Below, one piece after another: positions 40,730-53,110 of a stretch of DNA of 64,000 bases. The position numbers were made by a program, and so were the translations under genes. The notes under the pieces are model-generated. The model had not been told where the DNA came from, searched no databases, and worked only from the letters and a program-made list of their open reading frames with translations. The stretch lies in NCBI GenBank assembly GCA_964035015.1, contig OZ035997.1:66437904-66501903 (forward strand), in the 5' to 3' direction. Positions within the stretch are counted from its first letter, which is position 1; each line of letters opens with the position of its first letter. The stretch comes from Corallium rubrum. Taxonomy: Eukaryota; Cnidaria; Anthozoa; Scleralcyonacea; Coralliidae.

Positions 40730-43401
40730 TTGCCCTTCTTACCGTCGATTAGTAAACCAGCTCTCCGTTTATTTGATCTTATTAAGACTCGTTTCTGTAG
40801 TCATATTACTTTTATTAGTCGTTGTTTATACCGCAGGGTCATTCCCTGTGGCTTTAAATCTTCCTTCAACCTCTTGCATTTTAATTTACCTACCATTTAC
40901 CGCCATTTCTCTGACTCCATCTCGGCGGCTTGTTCGAATCACTCTCGTCGTTTGATACGTATGACCATTCAGTAGATGTCCATCTACATACAGCAAACTA
41001 ATGACAATATTTCGCGTTGTAAAACTTTTCTTCCTCAGGTTTGTCCACCTATTTTGGTCACTGATATTATCACTAAAATTCGCTTTTTAAATTCTAAACT
41101 TTATTCGTTTCTTAAAGACGTTAAGGCGTCCAAATTGTCTAAATTATTAGGACCTCGCTCTGTTTCTCCTGACTGTACTAGTTCTGTCAACGAAGATAAA
41201 CAACGAAGAATGTTTTTACCATTCCGTCTGATTTACCCTTGTCCGACCCAGAGAGATCTGTTCTTACGAAGGGTCTCAAATTCGTTCCCAACTCCAGGCC
41301 CATTGATTTATTTTCAGTCAAAGAAGACTGTGAAGCTTTTTTCCGCCGTTTACGCCTAAAAGCCCATTTTCATAATCAGTCCTCCACCTTTAATAAGGAT
41401 GTCTTTGAGGAAATCAACCCTAAAAAGTCTTCTTGGTCTCCACCTGAAGGCCAATTTTCGTCTCGTGATCTTTTTGTTCGACAGTGCCGCCATGAAATTG
41501 ACAGATTAAACCATTCACGCCTAAAAAGGGCTTCCAACCTCAATAAAGAGAAAGTTCTAGCTTTTCAATCATTGCGTAGTCGTAATGACGTTGTCATCAA
41601 ACCTGCGGACAAAGGTGGTGCCGTTGTTGTCTGGAGATCTGACTTGTACCGACAAAAAGCTCTTCGTCAACTCAGCGATGCCTCCTTTTACACTCAGTTA
41701 AATTCCGATTCCACCCCTACTCACCAAAAAACTGTTAAAACCACCATTAACAATCTTATTCAAGCCGTTGAATTGCCTGCCTCTGCCTCCAACCTGATAA
41801 TCACCACTCCTAGAATACCAGTTATCTATTTTTTACCTAAAATTCATAAACCTAACAATCCTGGCAGGCCGATCGTCTCCGCTTGCAGCTGTCCTACTGA
41901 ACTCATTTCCAGCTTTTTAGACCATGTTATGTCACCTTTGGTAAAGAAGTTGCCTTCTTATATCAAAGATACAAAATATGCTCTACAGATTTTCGACCAA
42001 ATACATTTCAGCCGTTCCAGTAAACTCATTTTCACCATGGATGTTAAGTCTCTCTACACCGTCATTCCTCACTGCGATGGTCTGAAAGCTTTGAAGTTTT
42101 TCTTTAATCAACGCACCATTTTGGAACCATCCACCACTACATTACTTCGCTCGGCAGAACTTGTACTCACCCTCAACAATTTTTCATTTGATGGTGAACA
42201 TTACCAACAGATTGGTGGAGTAGCAATGGGTACCAAAATGGGCCCCAGCTAACGCAAACTTATTTGTTGGTTATGTTGAAAAACAAATCTTTGAACGATA
42301 CACTGGACTATTTCCTGATCTCTTCAAGAGATACATAGATGATTGTTTCGGAACAGCATCATGCTGACGTGTGAATTTAGAGAGATTTATTAATTATGTT
42401 AATGATTTCCATCCGGCACTCAAATTCACATGGGAAATCAGTGAAACCTGTGTGTCGTTCCTGGATATCTTGGTATCGATTAGTGATCATTCGCTCATGA
42501 CTTCTGTCTCTTATAAGCCGACCGTTTCACATAGTTAACTTTTATTTTCATCCTCTCATCGCAAACACACTAAACAATCCATTCCATATTCTCAATTTCT
42601 GCGACTTCGCCGCCTTTGCAGTGATGATAAAGACTTTGAGACCAAATGTTTGGAAATGAGATCCTTTTTTGTCCTCGTGGCTATCCCACCCACCTGGTAG
42701 ACACTGCTATTAACAAAGCATCTATATAGTATTCCTCTTCCTGACACTTTAAAACAACCTTTAGAAAGAGTTTCTGATACTAAAATACCATTAGTTCTTA
42801 CATTTCATCCCTTCAACTACAAAGTTAAGGATATCATTAGCCGCAATTTCCATATCCTAAAGAATGATCCTGAAACGTCAGCTATTTTCACCGACAACCC
42901 TTTAATCTCTTTTCGGCGTAATAAAAATATTCGTGATGGTTTAGTGCGTAGTGCCCTTAGAAAAAATCTATTGGCACCAGCGGGTACTTTTTCTTGCTCC
43001 CGTACCCGCTATTACACGTGTTCCTTTATTAACTTCCGCTACATGTATTTTGGGACCTAAATCTAATTTTGTTATTCAGCATAATTTTACTTGCATCTCT
43101 TCCAACATCATTTACTGTATTTCTTGCAATAAATGTTGCATGCTTTACATCGGTGAAACTGGCAGACGTTTATCTGACAGGTTTGCTGAACATTTTCGTT
43201 CTGTAAGGAACAATGATGTTGACAAGCCTGTTGCCCGACATTTTAATAGTGCCAACCATTGTATTTCGGACATGCAAGTTTGTGCCATCTCACCCATTTC
43301 TGGCGGTAATGTCAGCCCGCAAAAGACCAGAAAAGCGTCTCATTTTGAAAATTTGTACCATTCATCCTCACGGACTCAACGAACGTTTTCCTTTTATTTA
43401 A
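40730..43401 (+). pseudogene. Penelope-like retroelement: reverse transcriptase + GIY-YIG, broken
   Basis: Continuous similarity across several frames. An N-terminal helical region is at 40730-41230. The reverse transcriptase is at 41239-42360 (NDVVIKPADKGGAVVVW; YFLPKIHKPNNPGRPIVSAC; TMDVKSLYTVIPH; GGVAMGTKMGP; then RYIDDCFG with the catalytic Asp pair). At 43050-43400 is a GIY-YIG endonuclease (CCMLYIGETGRRLSDRFAEHF) preceded by CxxC pairs. The breaks are a TAG at 40973-40975, frameshifts near 41215, 42245 and 43315, and stops at 42365-42720. The order RT then GIY-YIG is diagnostic of Penelope-like elements. This copy is dead. Confidence 0.85.
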
Positions 43402-43599
43402 CACATCTGAAAACATTGTTTCTGTTTAGCTACGGCGGACATAAACAGCGTTTTCACTTTATGTATTTATCTATTTTTACTCTCACTCTTCCCTTTTACA
43501 CCGCCTCCTTGCTCATCGATGGTATGAATAGCAAATGTATTTCGCATCTCATTATCGATTTGTTCTTGCTATTTTGATTTGTTTGGCTAATTTTTCGCA

Positions 43600-43845
43600 T
43601 CTCATTATCAATTTGTTATTGTCATTTTTATCTGATTGGCTTATTTTTGGTCACATGATTACCTTTCGTATATAAGCTCATTGTTTGTTTACACTCTTTA
43701 CGTTTCTCTCTGACGAAGGGCCTTCGCTCGAAACGTTAGACTCCTACGTTCTCTGTTTCGGCAGTATATCTAACCTTACTATATTTCGATTGCTGTTTCT
43801 ACACTCCCTACGCAGCACGCTACTTTTATTACAAGTAAAAACCGT
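43600..43845 (+). repeat. Penelope 3' terminal module
   Basis: Starts near ATTGGCTTATTTTTGGTCAC and ends TACTTTTATTAC. It includes CTGACGAAGGGCCTTCGCTC followed by GAAAC (43710-43734), then the word TTTCGGCAGTATATCTAAC. Partial copies lie at 45600-45845, 50198-50415 and 56465-56710. The CTGANGA..GAAAC arrangement resembles the hammerhead ribozyme core reported in Penelope ends. Confidence 0.65.
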
Positions 43846-44506
43846 TTTAGTTTGTTCAAAATCTTTTTTTGCAGTTTAATTTTGAAATAAATTTACAGCA
43901 AGAGGTGTCAGCATGTCAAGTGTCAAACATGTCGAGTTTTGCCTATTTTATTAAAATTGAAAATGCTTTTTTCCGACCAACATTCGGACAAAGTGAGTCA
44001 TAAATTCGAAACCAGACAAATAAAAAACTGTTGATTGACCGTGTTGCTGGAAATTTATCTCGGAATCGAACTGTGAAAATTTTTTTTGAACAAAATGAAA
44101 CACTTTGTTCTCAAATTGCCCCGAGCGAAGCCCTCTGGTTTTACTTGAAAAATTTGCAACTATTATTGGCTTGTGTTTCTGCAAATTGTATTCTACAAAT
44201 TAATAGCTTTCTATCTTAACGATATCTATTTTATTTTTGTGGCATAAATTCGGACGAATTGAGAGCGCTTTACCGAAATGACCATGCAAACAGTAACGAA
44301 GACCTTAAGTTGATGGCCTGAAAGTGCACAGATGTTTTGTTTTACGTTCATTTACGTTCATATTTAATACAGCAACGCTGCTATGTTGTTGATTACTTTA
44401 TTATACCAAAATTACAATGAGTTCGGCAAGCGTGAAAGTGCACGTGAACAAAAACAAAGAACAAAGGCTTTGGCTGCGTTTCCAGACAATTCTTTCTAGG
44501 GACTAT

Positions 44507-46014
44507 GGGGGTGTTTACACGAAGCCGGCTTAAACTCAGACCGGTGTCCCAGGGAAATTCGTCCGTAATATCGCCCCCCTGGGGGCGATATTACTAGGAA
44601 ATCCGCCCTCTCGGGGGACAAATTTCCTAGGAATATCGCCCCCCTTAAGGAATTTCGCCCTCCCCTTTAGTTGCAAAGCATAAATTGACCAAATTGGCAA
44701 ACATCATTGCCTTCAATACGTGACAACAACACATGCCTTCTGGCGGCCATTCGAGATAAAGCTATTTCCACTGCGATTTCCGAAGCAATATCTAAGTTTT
44801 AACAATCAATCCTTAACAATGGCCATCGCGGTGATAACTTTTTAACAATATGAACGATGGTTCACAAAACAACAATAGGGTCGGTTGCGGAACATTGATC
44901 TCGGCTCACATCTAATTTGCTTGTTTTAAAAGCATAAATAATATTTTTAAATAATAATAAAAAGCCATAACGATAAAGTTTGGAAAAACAATTTAATTTA
45001 CTAACGTTTCGTCATTATTCAGGTAACATCTTCAGACCTGCTAAAAAGATTAAACTAACCCTCTGAGTTAGTCGACTAGAATATTTTTGTAACAAATTAA
45101 ATTTACTAAACAATGTTCTTGACATGTTTGAATTTAATTCGAAATCGGGGGCCAATTTCCTAGAGGGGGGCGAGATTCCTAGGAAATTCCCTCCAGGAGG
45201 AGGGAGGCGAATTTTCAGGGGGGGCGAATTTCCTGTGGCACCGGCCAGAATTTTGCATTTCGGTTTTGGTTTATATGAGGCCGTCCTTGAAATAGCGTAT
45301 ACAATCAAGTTGCTACTGATAGCACAAAAAGCGGACATTCGACTTTCAAATGATTGCAAACGAGCATTATCTATTGTTTGGACTGCAAAATTATGGTTAA
45401 AAGCGGACAAACATCAATCCTGACGTCATCACAACATTGGCTTGCTTCCACTGTTGCCTCGAGATTTGTGTCAATTGTCTTCCAACTCGTGAATGCCAGA
45501 GAAGCATTATTGACACAAATCTCTTTTAGAACAACGTATATTAAACTTCTTTTCATGGCCGAATTGGTACGAATCAGATTTCGATTCTGTTTATAATAAA
45601 GCATTGATGTACTGCAGAAACAGACGTAGGAGTCTAACGTTTCGAGCGAAGGCCCTTCGTCAGAGAGAAACGTTACGTTTATTATTTTGCTATTCGCTTG
45701 AAACATTCTGACTTTTCTCTCTGACAAAGGGCCTTCACTCGAAATGTTAGACTCATACGTTCTCTGTTTCGGCAGCATATCAAACCTTTACTATATTTCG
45801 ATTGTTGTTTCAACAATGTTTTCGCAGCACGCTACTTTTATTTCACTGTTTAGATTCTCTTTACACGGAAAGCCGGTCAAAATTTCAGTTTGGTCTGGCA
45901 GGCGACCTGAGATTAGGCCGGTCTCGTGAAAACGATCTCCATATAGTAAAATCACTATAACCGACCTAAAGTCAGTCCGGCCTGTGTTCGGGCCGGCCTT
46001 ATGTAAACACCCCC
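44507..46014. mobile_element. 1.5-kb TIR element with 3-bp duplication
   Basis: Left end GGGGGTGTTTACACGAAGCC; right end, inverted, GGGGGTGTTTACATAAGGCC, followed on both by CGGC-rich text. TAT flanks both sides (44504-44506 and 46015-46017), which would fit a PIF/Harbinger-like 3-bp duplication. Inside are a perfect hairpin AATATCGCCCCC/GGGGGCGATATT (about 44563-44592), CCTAGGAAATT repeats and two head-to-head Penelope end fragments. It encodes nothing recognisable. Confidence 0.75.
45600..45845. repeat. Head-to-head Penelope terminal fragments
   Basis: A minus-strand copy (45620-45680) and a plus-strand copy (45715-45845) of the Penelope 3' module face each other. The plus copy has CTGACAAAGGGCC in place of CTGACGAAGGGCC. 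Both lie inside the 1.5-kb TIR element. Confidence 0.75.
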
Positions 46015-46058
46015 TATGCTCGGACGTAAATAGCAATAATATATTTTCTTTTGTTTAG

Positions 46059-46291
46059 TCATCATAGGAGCTGACGGTGTTTCCGGTACTACTTCCTGTC
46101 CCGAGTTATGCATGGGACCAACTATTTGCCAGCCTCAATGTCCGACTCAGTGTTGCCAGTCAAGCAAGCCAACCGTTTGTCCTTCTTCGTGCTCTAACGC
46201 ATGCGCCCCGGGCTGTACGCTGACCTGCTGCTCGTTTGGACCAAAAGTTCAAAATCCCCATTTTTTAAAAGTTGGTATACATAAGATCTAA
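46059..46291 (+). CDS. Minicollagen-like cysteine-rich terminal exon
   Basis: After a clean acceptor (TTTTCTTTTGTTTAG, ending 46058) a frame opens with three Gly-X-Y-like triplets (GADGVSGTT) followed by two cysteine blocks: CPELCMGPTICQPQCPTQCC (C-x3-C-x5-C-x3-C-x3-CC) and CPSSCSNACAPGCTLTCC (C-x3-C-x3-C-x3-C-x3-CC). The second is the exact minicollagen cysteine-rich-domain pattern. Such domains cross-link the nematocyst wall through disulfide exchange. The frame ends at TAA 46289-46291. Upstream exons were not found; the 1.5-kb TIR element and the Penelope segment occupy the preceding DNA, presumably intron. The frame has no early ATG, as expected of an internal or last exon. This is the clearest host coding sequence in the window. 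Confidence 0.65.
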
Positions 46292-47820
46292 TACTTCTGA
46301 TTGATAGTTGACTTTCTTGACTATGTGATCAGAAAATCTGGTTTGCGTGAATCTGACGGTATGGCCTGCATGCCCGGTGTTCCGTTTGGAGCGGAAGGAA
46401 AACGAACGCCTTCCATCGTCATATTTAAAGAAACATACAAATTTTATTAGTATGATTGACGTCATGTTCGCTTGGTAGTTCGTGAATAAAGAGATGTTCT
46501 ATTAAGCTAGGCTCAATTTCGTATTTTATTTTAAAGTACCTATGTCAGGGTTGGGGATTTTACGTATTTAGGATATTTGCATGGAACCTTCTGAGAAGAT
46601 TTGTAATTATAATATGTCGTCTTTTTATTAAATTTGATCTTCATGGAGGTTTTTCCTTTTAAAGTAGGCGACTTTGGCGATGGCCGTGAAAAAAGTTTAC
46701 TAGGGAGACCTTCTCAGACAGTAACTGTGTTTACAATGGGAGTTTACGGTTCACCTTGGATTTTCCTGGCTTTATTCGAGTTAGTTTGTCGGAAGTTTTT
46801 TTAAAAACAATGCCAGAAAGGTGCGTGATGTTTTTATTGTGGAAAGTACCCAATTGATATGCTAAAATAGTGCTGTATGTTATTTCTTTTTTGCAACAAT
46901 AACGATGTAGGCGAAGATCAAGAGAAGGAAAGCTTATCACTGTCAGTTCCGGATTAACCTTCCCAGTGCCGGGGGCAAAAATATTTTAGGGCCGGTCACA
47001 AATTGAGAGCCAACGCCGGAGTACAGTGAACTGAAAGCGCGGGTTGATAGGATCATCGGATATTCGTACTTAGGCTGCCTCAGGCGCCACACTCCTCCCA
47101 CCTTCAAACAGAAAGGGGCCCGTGGCTGAGATAGCGTGTGATTTCGGACTTTCAAAGAGAAACTGCATATTCTTTTTATTCACTCATTTTTATGGGCCGG
47201 TCAGAATCTGGGGCCGGGGGCAAATGCCCCCTTTGCCCCATAGGTAATCCGCCACTGATTAGTGTGAATTGAGAAACGCCTATTTCGACGTTTCGTCAAG
47301 GTAAAGATGTGAAATGAATGCCGACATCGACTTCTTTGAGATGTTCGAAGTAGTTTCAACTAGAATATCTTTTGGTACTAGCTAAGACGATTCAATGTAC
47401 AGCCGCAGTTCATTACGAGGAAATCCCGTCGGTGTGCCGAATACAAAACAACAACAATTGAGCGTGTTTTGCGGAAGGTTACAACAACTTGTCAGTCTCC
47501 TACTTCTTTCCTTATTGTTTGCCTTTGATTAAGAATACATCGAAATATATACTCGAAATAGGGTTCGTACAAAACTTGAAAGTCATTGAATTTGAAAACA
47601 AAAATTCAAGCCCTTGAAAGTCCTTGCATTCACTAAGAAGTGCTTGAAAGTCCTTGATTCCTTATTATTTTAATTTTTGTGACATCTTCAGAAAATTTGT
47701 CAGCACGTGAGACGTCAGAGAGAGAAGTTAAATCATTGGATAATTTAGCTCAACTGATGAGAGTTTGAGAGTTCAACCAATCAGGGCCAATCAATTGAAT
47801 CGAAATACCTAGGTAGCCTC
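46292..47820. other. No gene recognised
   Basis: AT-rich with scattered repeat debris. The minus-strand frames at 46265-46465, 46731-46940 and 46943-47155 have no motif and no splice-site support. Confidence 0.4.
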
Positions 47821-47823
47821 GGA

Positions 47824-47884
<61 letters not shown>

Positions 47885-48204
47885 ATGTTTACAACTCGAG
47901 CGGCCGTGTTGTATTGAATATACAATCACGAGTCGAAGGCGAGTGATTGTATATTCAATACAACAAGGACGCGAGTGTTGTAAACAACTTGTGAAATGAA
48001 TGAATAGTAAAAATCCCTTTGGGATATTGAGATGCTAATTAGTTACAAGCACTAGTGGTTGTATCAGAAGAGTATACATACACCAGTGCTTGTAACTAAT
48101 TAGCATGATTGGTTTTAGTTCGTATGGAGTTTTCAGGGGTATACATGTGATGTAATTTCTGAAATTGGATTGGCTGCAAAACTCATGAATTAGTAATGAA
48201 TTTC

Positions 48205-48269
<65 letters not shown>

Positions 48270-48423
48270 CACTGTAAATCTACACGGGCTTGGTACGTAT
48301 TTTCAACTACAAAAACACTTGCAGAAACATGCGACGACTCAAAATTAATATTAAACTTTTATATTTTGGGAAAAAAAAAGTAATGAAATACCTGAATCAA
48401 AATATCTAGGTAGCCTGGGACGA

Positions 48424-48480
<57 letters not shown>

Positions 48481-48750
48481 AACTAGTAGGCGTTTTCATT
48501 CTAAACGACCTATATAGGGAAAAAGTTTGGCAACCAAATATTGGCTATATAGAGACGACGGATTGGCAGTACTAAAAAATCAGACTGCACGATTGGCAGA
48601 CAAAGCAAGAAAAGATCTTCACAAAAGTTTCGAACAGTTTGGCTTAAAAATCACGGCAGAAGCAAATTTAATTTCAGTAAACTTTTTAGTTACTTTCTTT
48701 CGTTACGTTACTTTCGGCCTAAGCAATGGAAACAGTACAATTACCTTTTC

Positions 48751-48792
<42 letters not shown>

Positions 48793-48922
48793 CAAAAGAT
48801 GTGTGTAACAAAATGTTACAAGGCTGGCGTATGGTTCAAGAGTGCTCGAAACCATTACTGGTAGAGCAGAATAAATAAAATAGTTAGAATGTTTTTGTCG
48901 CTACCGACGAAAACATTCTAAC

Positions 48923-48962
<40 letters not shown>

Positions 48963-49245
48963 GAAATTCATTACTAATTCATGAGTTTTGCAGCCAATCC
49001 AATTTCAGAAATTACATCACATGTTACCCCTGTAAACCCCATACAAACTAAAACCAATGATGCTAATTAGTTACAACCACTAGTGGATGTATACTCTTCT
49101 GATACAACCACTAGTGCTTGTAACTAATTAGCAAATTAGCATCTTAATATCCCAAAGGGATTTTTACTATTCCTTCATTTCACAAGTTGTTTACAACACT
49201 CGCGTCCTTGTTGTATTGAATATACACCGCTCGTGTTGTACACAT

Positions 49246-49290
<45 letters not shown>
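47824..49290. repeat. Large inverted repeat with (AT)n arrays
   Basis: The arms 47880-48213 and 48952-49250 are inverse copies of about 300 bp. Words include GTGAAATTCATTACTAATTC, GCTAATTAGTTACAA and CAACACTCGCG/CGCGAGTGTTG, and each arm has its own inner hairpin around CACTAGTGGTTGTA. (AT)n tracts lie at 47828-47877, 48210-48262, 48426-48477, 48757-48790, 48930-48957 and 49248-49287. A reverse-transcriptase fragment lies in the loop. Confidence 0.8.
48515..48755 (+). pseudogene. Reverse transcriptase fragment (YRDDG type)
   Basis: Reads YWLYRDDGLAVLKNQTARLA, then KARKDLHKSFEQFGLKITAE and SVNFLVTFF. The YRDDGLA motif with GLKIT is the palm motif C region of a Penelope/RT family different from the one at 41-43 kb. 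About 80 residues survive; it ends in an (AT)n array. Confidence 0.6.
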
Positions 49291-49392
49291 CACTCTCACA
49301 GAGTGCTCAACATACAACACAGAAGTGAAGGAGCGTAAATAGTTCAATCTACGGACACGTGTTGTTTTATATATATTTAACAATTATTCACC

Positions 49393-50005
49393 GAAGTGAA
49401 TTGACTGGCGCCGAGGGAAACATCAAGTTTTACGGTAGCCCGAGGGTGACATTGAAGCCTGAGGGACCGTAAAACTCGATGTTTCTTGAGGCAAAAATCA
49501 ACAAGCGTTTTGTTATATACCAAGGACTTTTAAAATACACAATACCAAGCTGACTCGAAAGGCCAAAAATACTTACCAAAACACTTTGACTTTATCTTCG
49601 TAATTTTAATTAAACTAAAGAAATACACCAGTCTCAACAAGTACAAAGAACAGCTTTAAATTTCTCCAGGTTTTCTTCAGACCTTCTTTGAAGATATGTA
49701 CAGTTATACTTTCTTTTGGAAAATGGACTATTTATTTTCGTAGCAAATAAGCTCGAAACAGCTCTTGTTTTCAAAATGTTCCGAAAAGTCCAAAGTTCTT
49801 GATCAGATGCAATAATCATTGTGTATGAACAACGCATGGTTAAAGCTGACGTCAGGGAAACATTGCACTGTTTCCTTCTTCATTGTTGATGTCAAAGGGA
49901 AACAGTGCAATGTTTCCCTCGGCAGAAAGAAACATTGAGTTTGTTGAACAACACGTGAACCATGATTTGACCAATAGGATTTCATCTTTGGCAAACGAAA
50001 GTGCA
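49393..50005. repeat. Foldback repeat family A, copy 1
   Basis: A unit of about 610 bp. It holds one palindrome (GTTTTACGG..GGTGACATTGAAGCC around a CTCGATGTTTC word), a unique middle (TTCTTCAGACCTTCTTTGAA; GGAAAATGGACTATTT) and a second palindrome (GGGAAACATTGCACTGTTTCC / GGGAAACAGTGCAATG). The frames across it are low-quality remnants (KTRACFELVWYEIVHF in copy 3). Copies 2 and 3 lie at 51812-52445 and 52462-53110. Confidence 0.75.
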
Positions 50006-50059
50006 GGATATCCCGAGCTAGAGGAACCAATCAGATTGCTTGAAAAACACTATTCACCT

Positions 50060-50493
<434 letters not shown>

Positions 50494-50867
50494 TAGTTGG
50501 TTGGTTGGTTGGTTGGTTGGTTGGTTGGAATCTGGTAGAGCAAGTTTTCATTGTTTTGCTAAATTCTTGCCAACCCTTTGTATTATGCAGAGGTCTGAGA
50601 CAGCATAATCATAACTGCTTCTTAAAAGACTTTTTCACGTCAAACAACCCGACCGTTTCAGACCTCAGAGAATAATGATGATTATCATTGCGCGCATGAT
50701 TCCGTAATGAAGTAAAGCGCTTGCCAAGAGCTATATCTATGCTTTATAAGCTTGCCTAATATACTATATTTTCAGAGCATGAGAGTTGACCAGGGGCAGC
50801 GGAAGCGTGGGGGCAGTGGGGCGACTGATAGTTTTCGCCCCGCAAATTTTTTACAAATTATAGTACT

Positions 50868-50968
50868 TTAACTCATTCCTGTCCGGGGGCTTCCCCAGAG
50901 GTGAATAAAATCGTCTGGCGTTAGCCAGAATAAAATACTAAAGACCAATTCGGACAAGAAAGAGTTAA
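50868..50968. mobile_element. 101-bp TTAA MITE, copy 1
   Basis: TTAA at both ends, a core GAATAAAATCGTCTGGCGTT then AATAAAATACTAAAG, and complementary flanks (CCTGTCCG / CGGACAAG). The same core and length recur at 59617-59717. Confidence 0.75.
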
Positions 50969-51811
50969 CTTAAGCTAATATGTTATAACAATTCGGGGTT
51001 GAATACAATACGTAGCAAAATCAGTATCTCCAAGTTTGTTTAATTAATGAAATAACTTGAAACTGTGCACATAAAACCGTCTTGTGACAATGAACATTTC
51101 ATTCAACATTTCAAGTGATTTTGCTTTGTGCAAAAATACTGCACCCTGCTCCTGACGTCAGAGCTTTCATTTACATATTAAAAAATTAAAATATCTTGCA
51201 AACGAGGAAAGACACGAAAAAGTTGCAAGAGATCTTCTATTACAATTTCACGAGTTCTTTCAAATTAAACAAACTTAAATTTTATTGCCAATACCCTCCT
51301 TATAAAGAAGGCTATTACACCTACTTTGAAGAATATATAAGGCGATATATGCCATATATGGCATGTCACTCTCGTGTATTTGGATGCTGCCAAGTAAATA
51401 GCTAAATTTCCAAGAAGAGTGCTCAACAGCTCCAGATCTGTTTGTTCTAGTTTAATATACTCCATCACTTTCAATGGCACGTTACGACGCCTTTCTACGA
51501 GACAAACTAAACGCGAAATCGGTTAGTTGATTCCTTTATATACTCATACTGCTTTTATAGGCTTAGTTTAGACGTCGCATTGTGTCGAGTCAAATCTAAT
51601 TATTTAGCTCAAACCATCGCAAATTCATCACACAAGTCCAACGTATGAGAAGACAATATAACGCCGTTTATACGAGAGCCGATAACAGGCGGCTTACGTA
51701 ACTCTCGTATAAACAGCCCTAATTTCAAACTCGCTTCAAATCTGTGAGAGCATCATGCTCGTCGGGCCCATAATAAGTAAATTATCGTAAGAGGTAAACA
51801 ATATACACTTG

Positions 51812-53110
51812 TTGACTGGCGCCGAGGGAAACATCGAGTTTTACGGACCCGAAGGCTTCAATGTCACCCGAGGGCTTTAGCCCGAGGGTGACATTGAAGC
51901 CTGAGGGACCGTAAAACTCGATGTTTCTCTTCAAAAGTCAACAAGCGTTTTGTTATATACCAAAGACTTTTAAAATACAAAATACAAAACTGCCTTGAAA
52001 CTTGCAAACGGCGAAAAGACTTACTAAAACACTTTGACTTTGGCTTCGTAATTTCAATTCAAGTCATTCAACTAAACAAATACACCACACTCAACACTAA
52101 GAACAGCTTTAAATTTCTCCAAGTGTTTTCAGAACTTCTTTGAAGATATGTATAGCAATTCCTTCTTTCGGAAAATGGACTATTTCGTACCAAAGAAGCT
52201 CGAAACAAGCCCTTGTTTTCAAAATGCCCGAAGAGTCCAAAGTTCTTGATCTGATGCAATTGTGTATTCACGTGAACAACGCATGATTAAAGCGACGTCA
52301 GAGGGAAACATTGCACTGTTTCCTTCTTCGTTGTTGACGTCAGAGGGAAACAGTGCAATGTTTCCCTCGGCAGAAAGAAACACTGAGTTTGTTAAACAAC
52401 ACGTGACCATGATTTGACCAATAGGATTTCATTATTGGCAAAGGAAAGTCTTTGGTATATAACAATACACACTTGTTGACTTTTGCCCCGGGAAACATCG
52501 AGTTTTACGGACCCGAAGGCTTCAATGTCACCCGAGGGCTTTAGCCCGAGGGTGACATTGAAGCCTGAGGGACCGTAAAACTCGATGTTTCCCGAGGCAA
52601 AAGTCAACAAGCGTTTTGTTTTATACCAAAGACTTTTAAAATACAAAGCACCAAACTGACTCGAAACTTGCAAAAGGCTTACCAAAACACTTTGACTTTG
52701 TCTTCGTATTTCAATTCAACTAAACAAATACACCAGACTCGACAACTACAAAGAACAGCTTTAAATTTATCCAGGTTTTCTTCAGACCTTCTTTGAAGAT
52801 ATGTATAGATATTCTTTCTTTTGGAAAATGGACTATTTCGTACCAAACAAGCTCGAAACAAGCTCTTGTTTTCAAAATGTTCCGAAAAGTCCAAAGTTCT
52901 GAATCTGATGCAATAATCATTGTGTATATTCACGTGAACAACGCATGATTAAAGCTGACGTCAGAGGGAAACATTGCACTGTTTCCTTCTCCATTGTTGA
53001 CGTCAGAGGGAAACAGTGCAATGTTTCCCTTGGCAGAAAGAAACACTGAGTTTGTTGAACAACACGTGACCATGATTTGACCAATAGGATTTCATCTTTG
53101 GCAAACGAAA
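51812..53110. repeat. Foldback repeat family A, copies 2 and 3 in tandem
   Basis: Two units (51812-52445 and 52462-53110), similar to the unit at 49393-50005 and in the same orientation. In both, the first palindrome reads CGAGTTTTACGGACCCGAAG..GAGGGACCGTAAAACTCG and the second is built on GACGTCAGAGGGAAAC. They differ from each other by few substitutions and from copy 1 by more, so the pair is a later duplication. Confidence 0.8.

Larger units (their letters stand above)
38805..44310. mobile_element. Penelope-containing segment bounded by about 190-bp inverted repeats
   Basis: The sequence at 38812-38998 and the reverse complement of about 44115-44308 are clearly related. Shared words include GGTCATTTCGGTAAAG, CAATTCGTC(A/C)GAATTTA, AAAAATAAAATA and TTAATTTGTAGAATACAA. 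They enclose the Penelope pseudogene and the hAT-type element in its 5' part. They could be inverted terminal repeats of the retroelement (Penelope copies may carry direct or inverted ends) or of an older DNA element. Confidence 0.6.
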
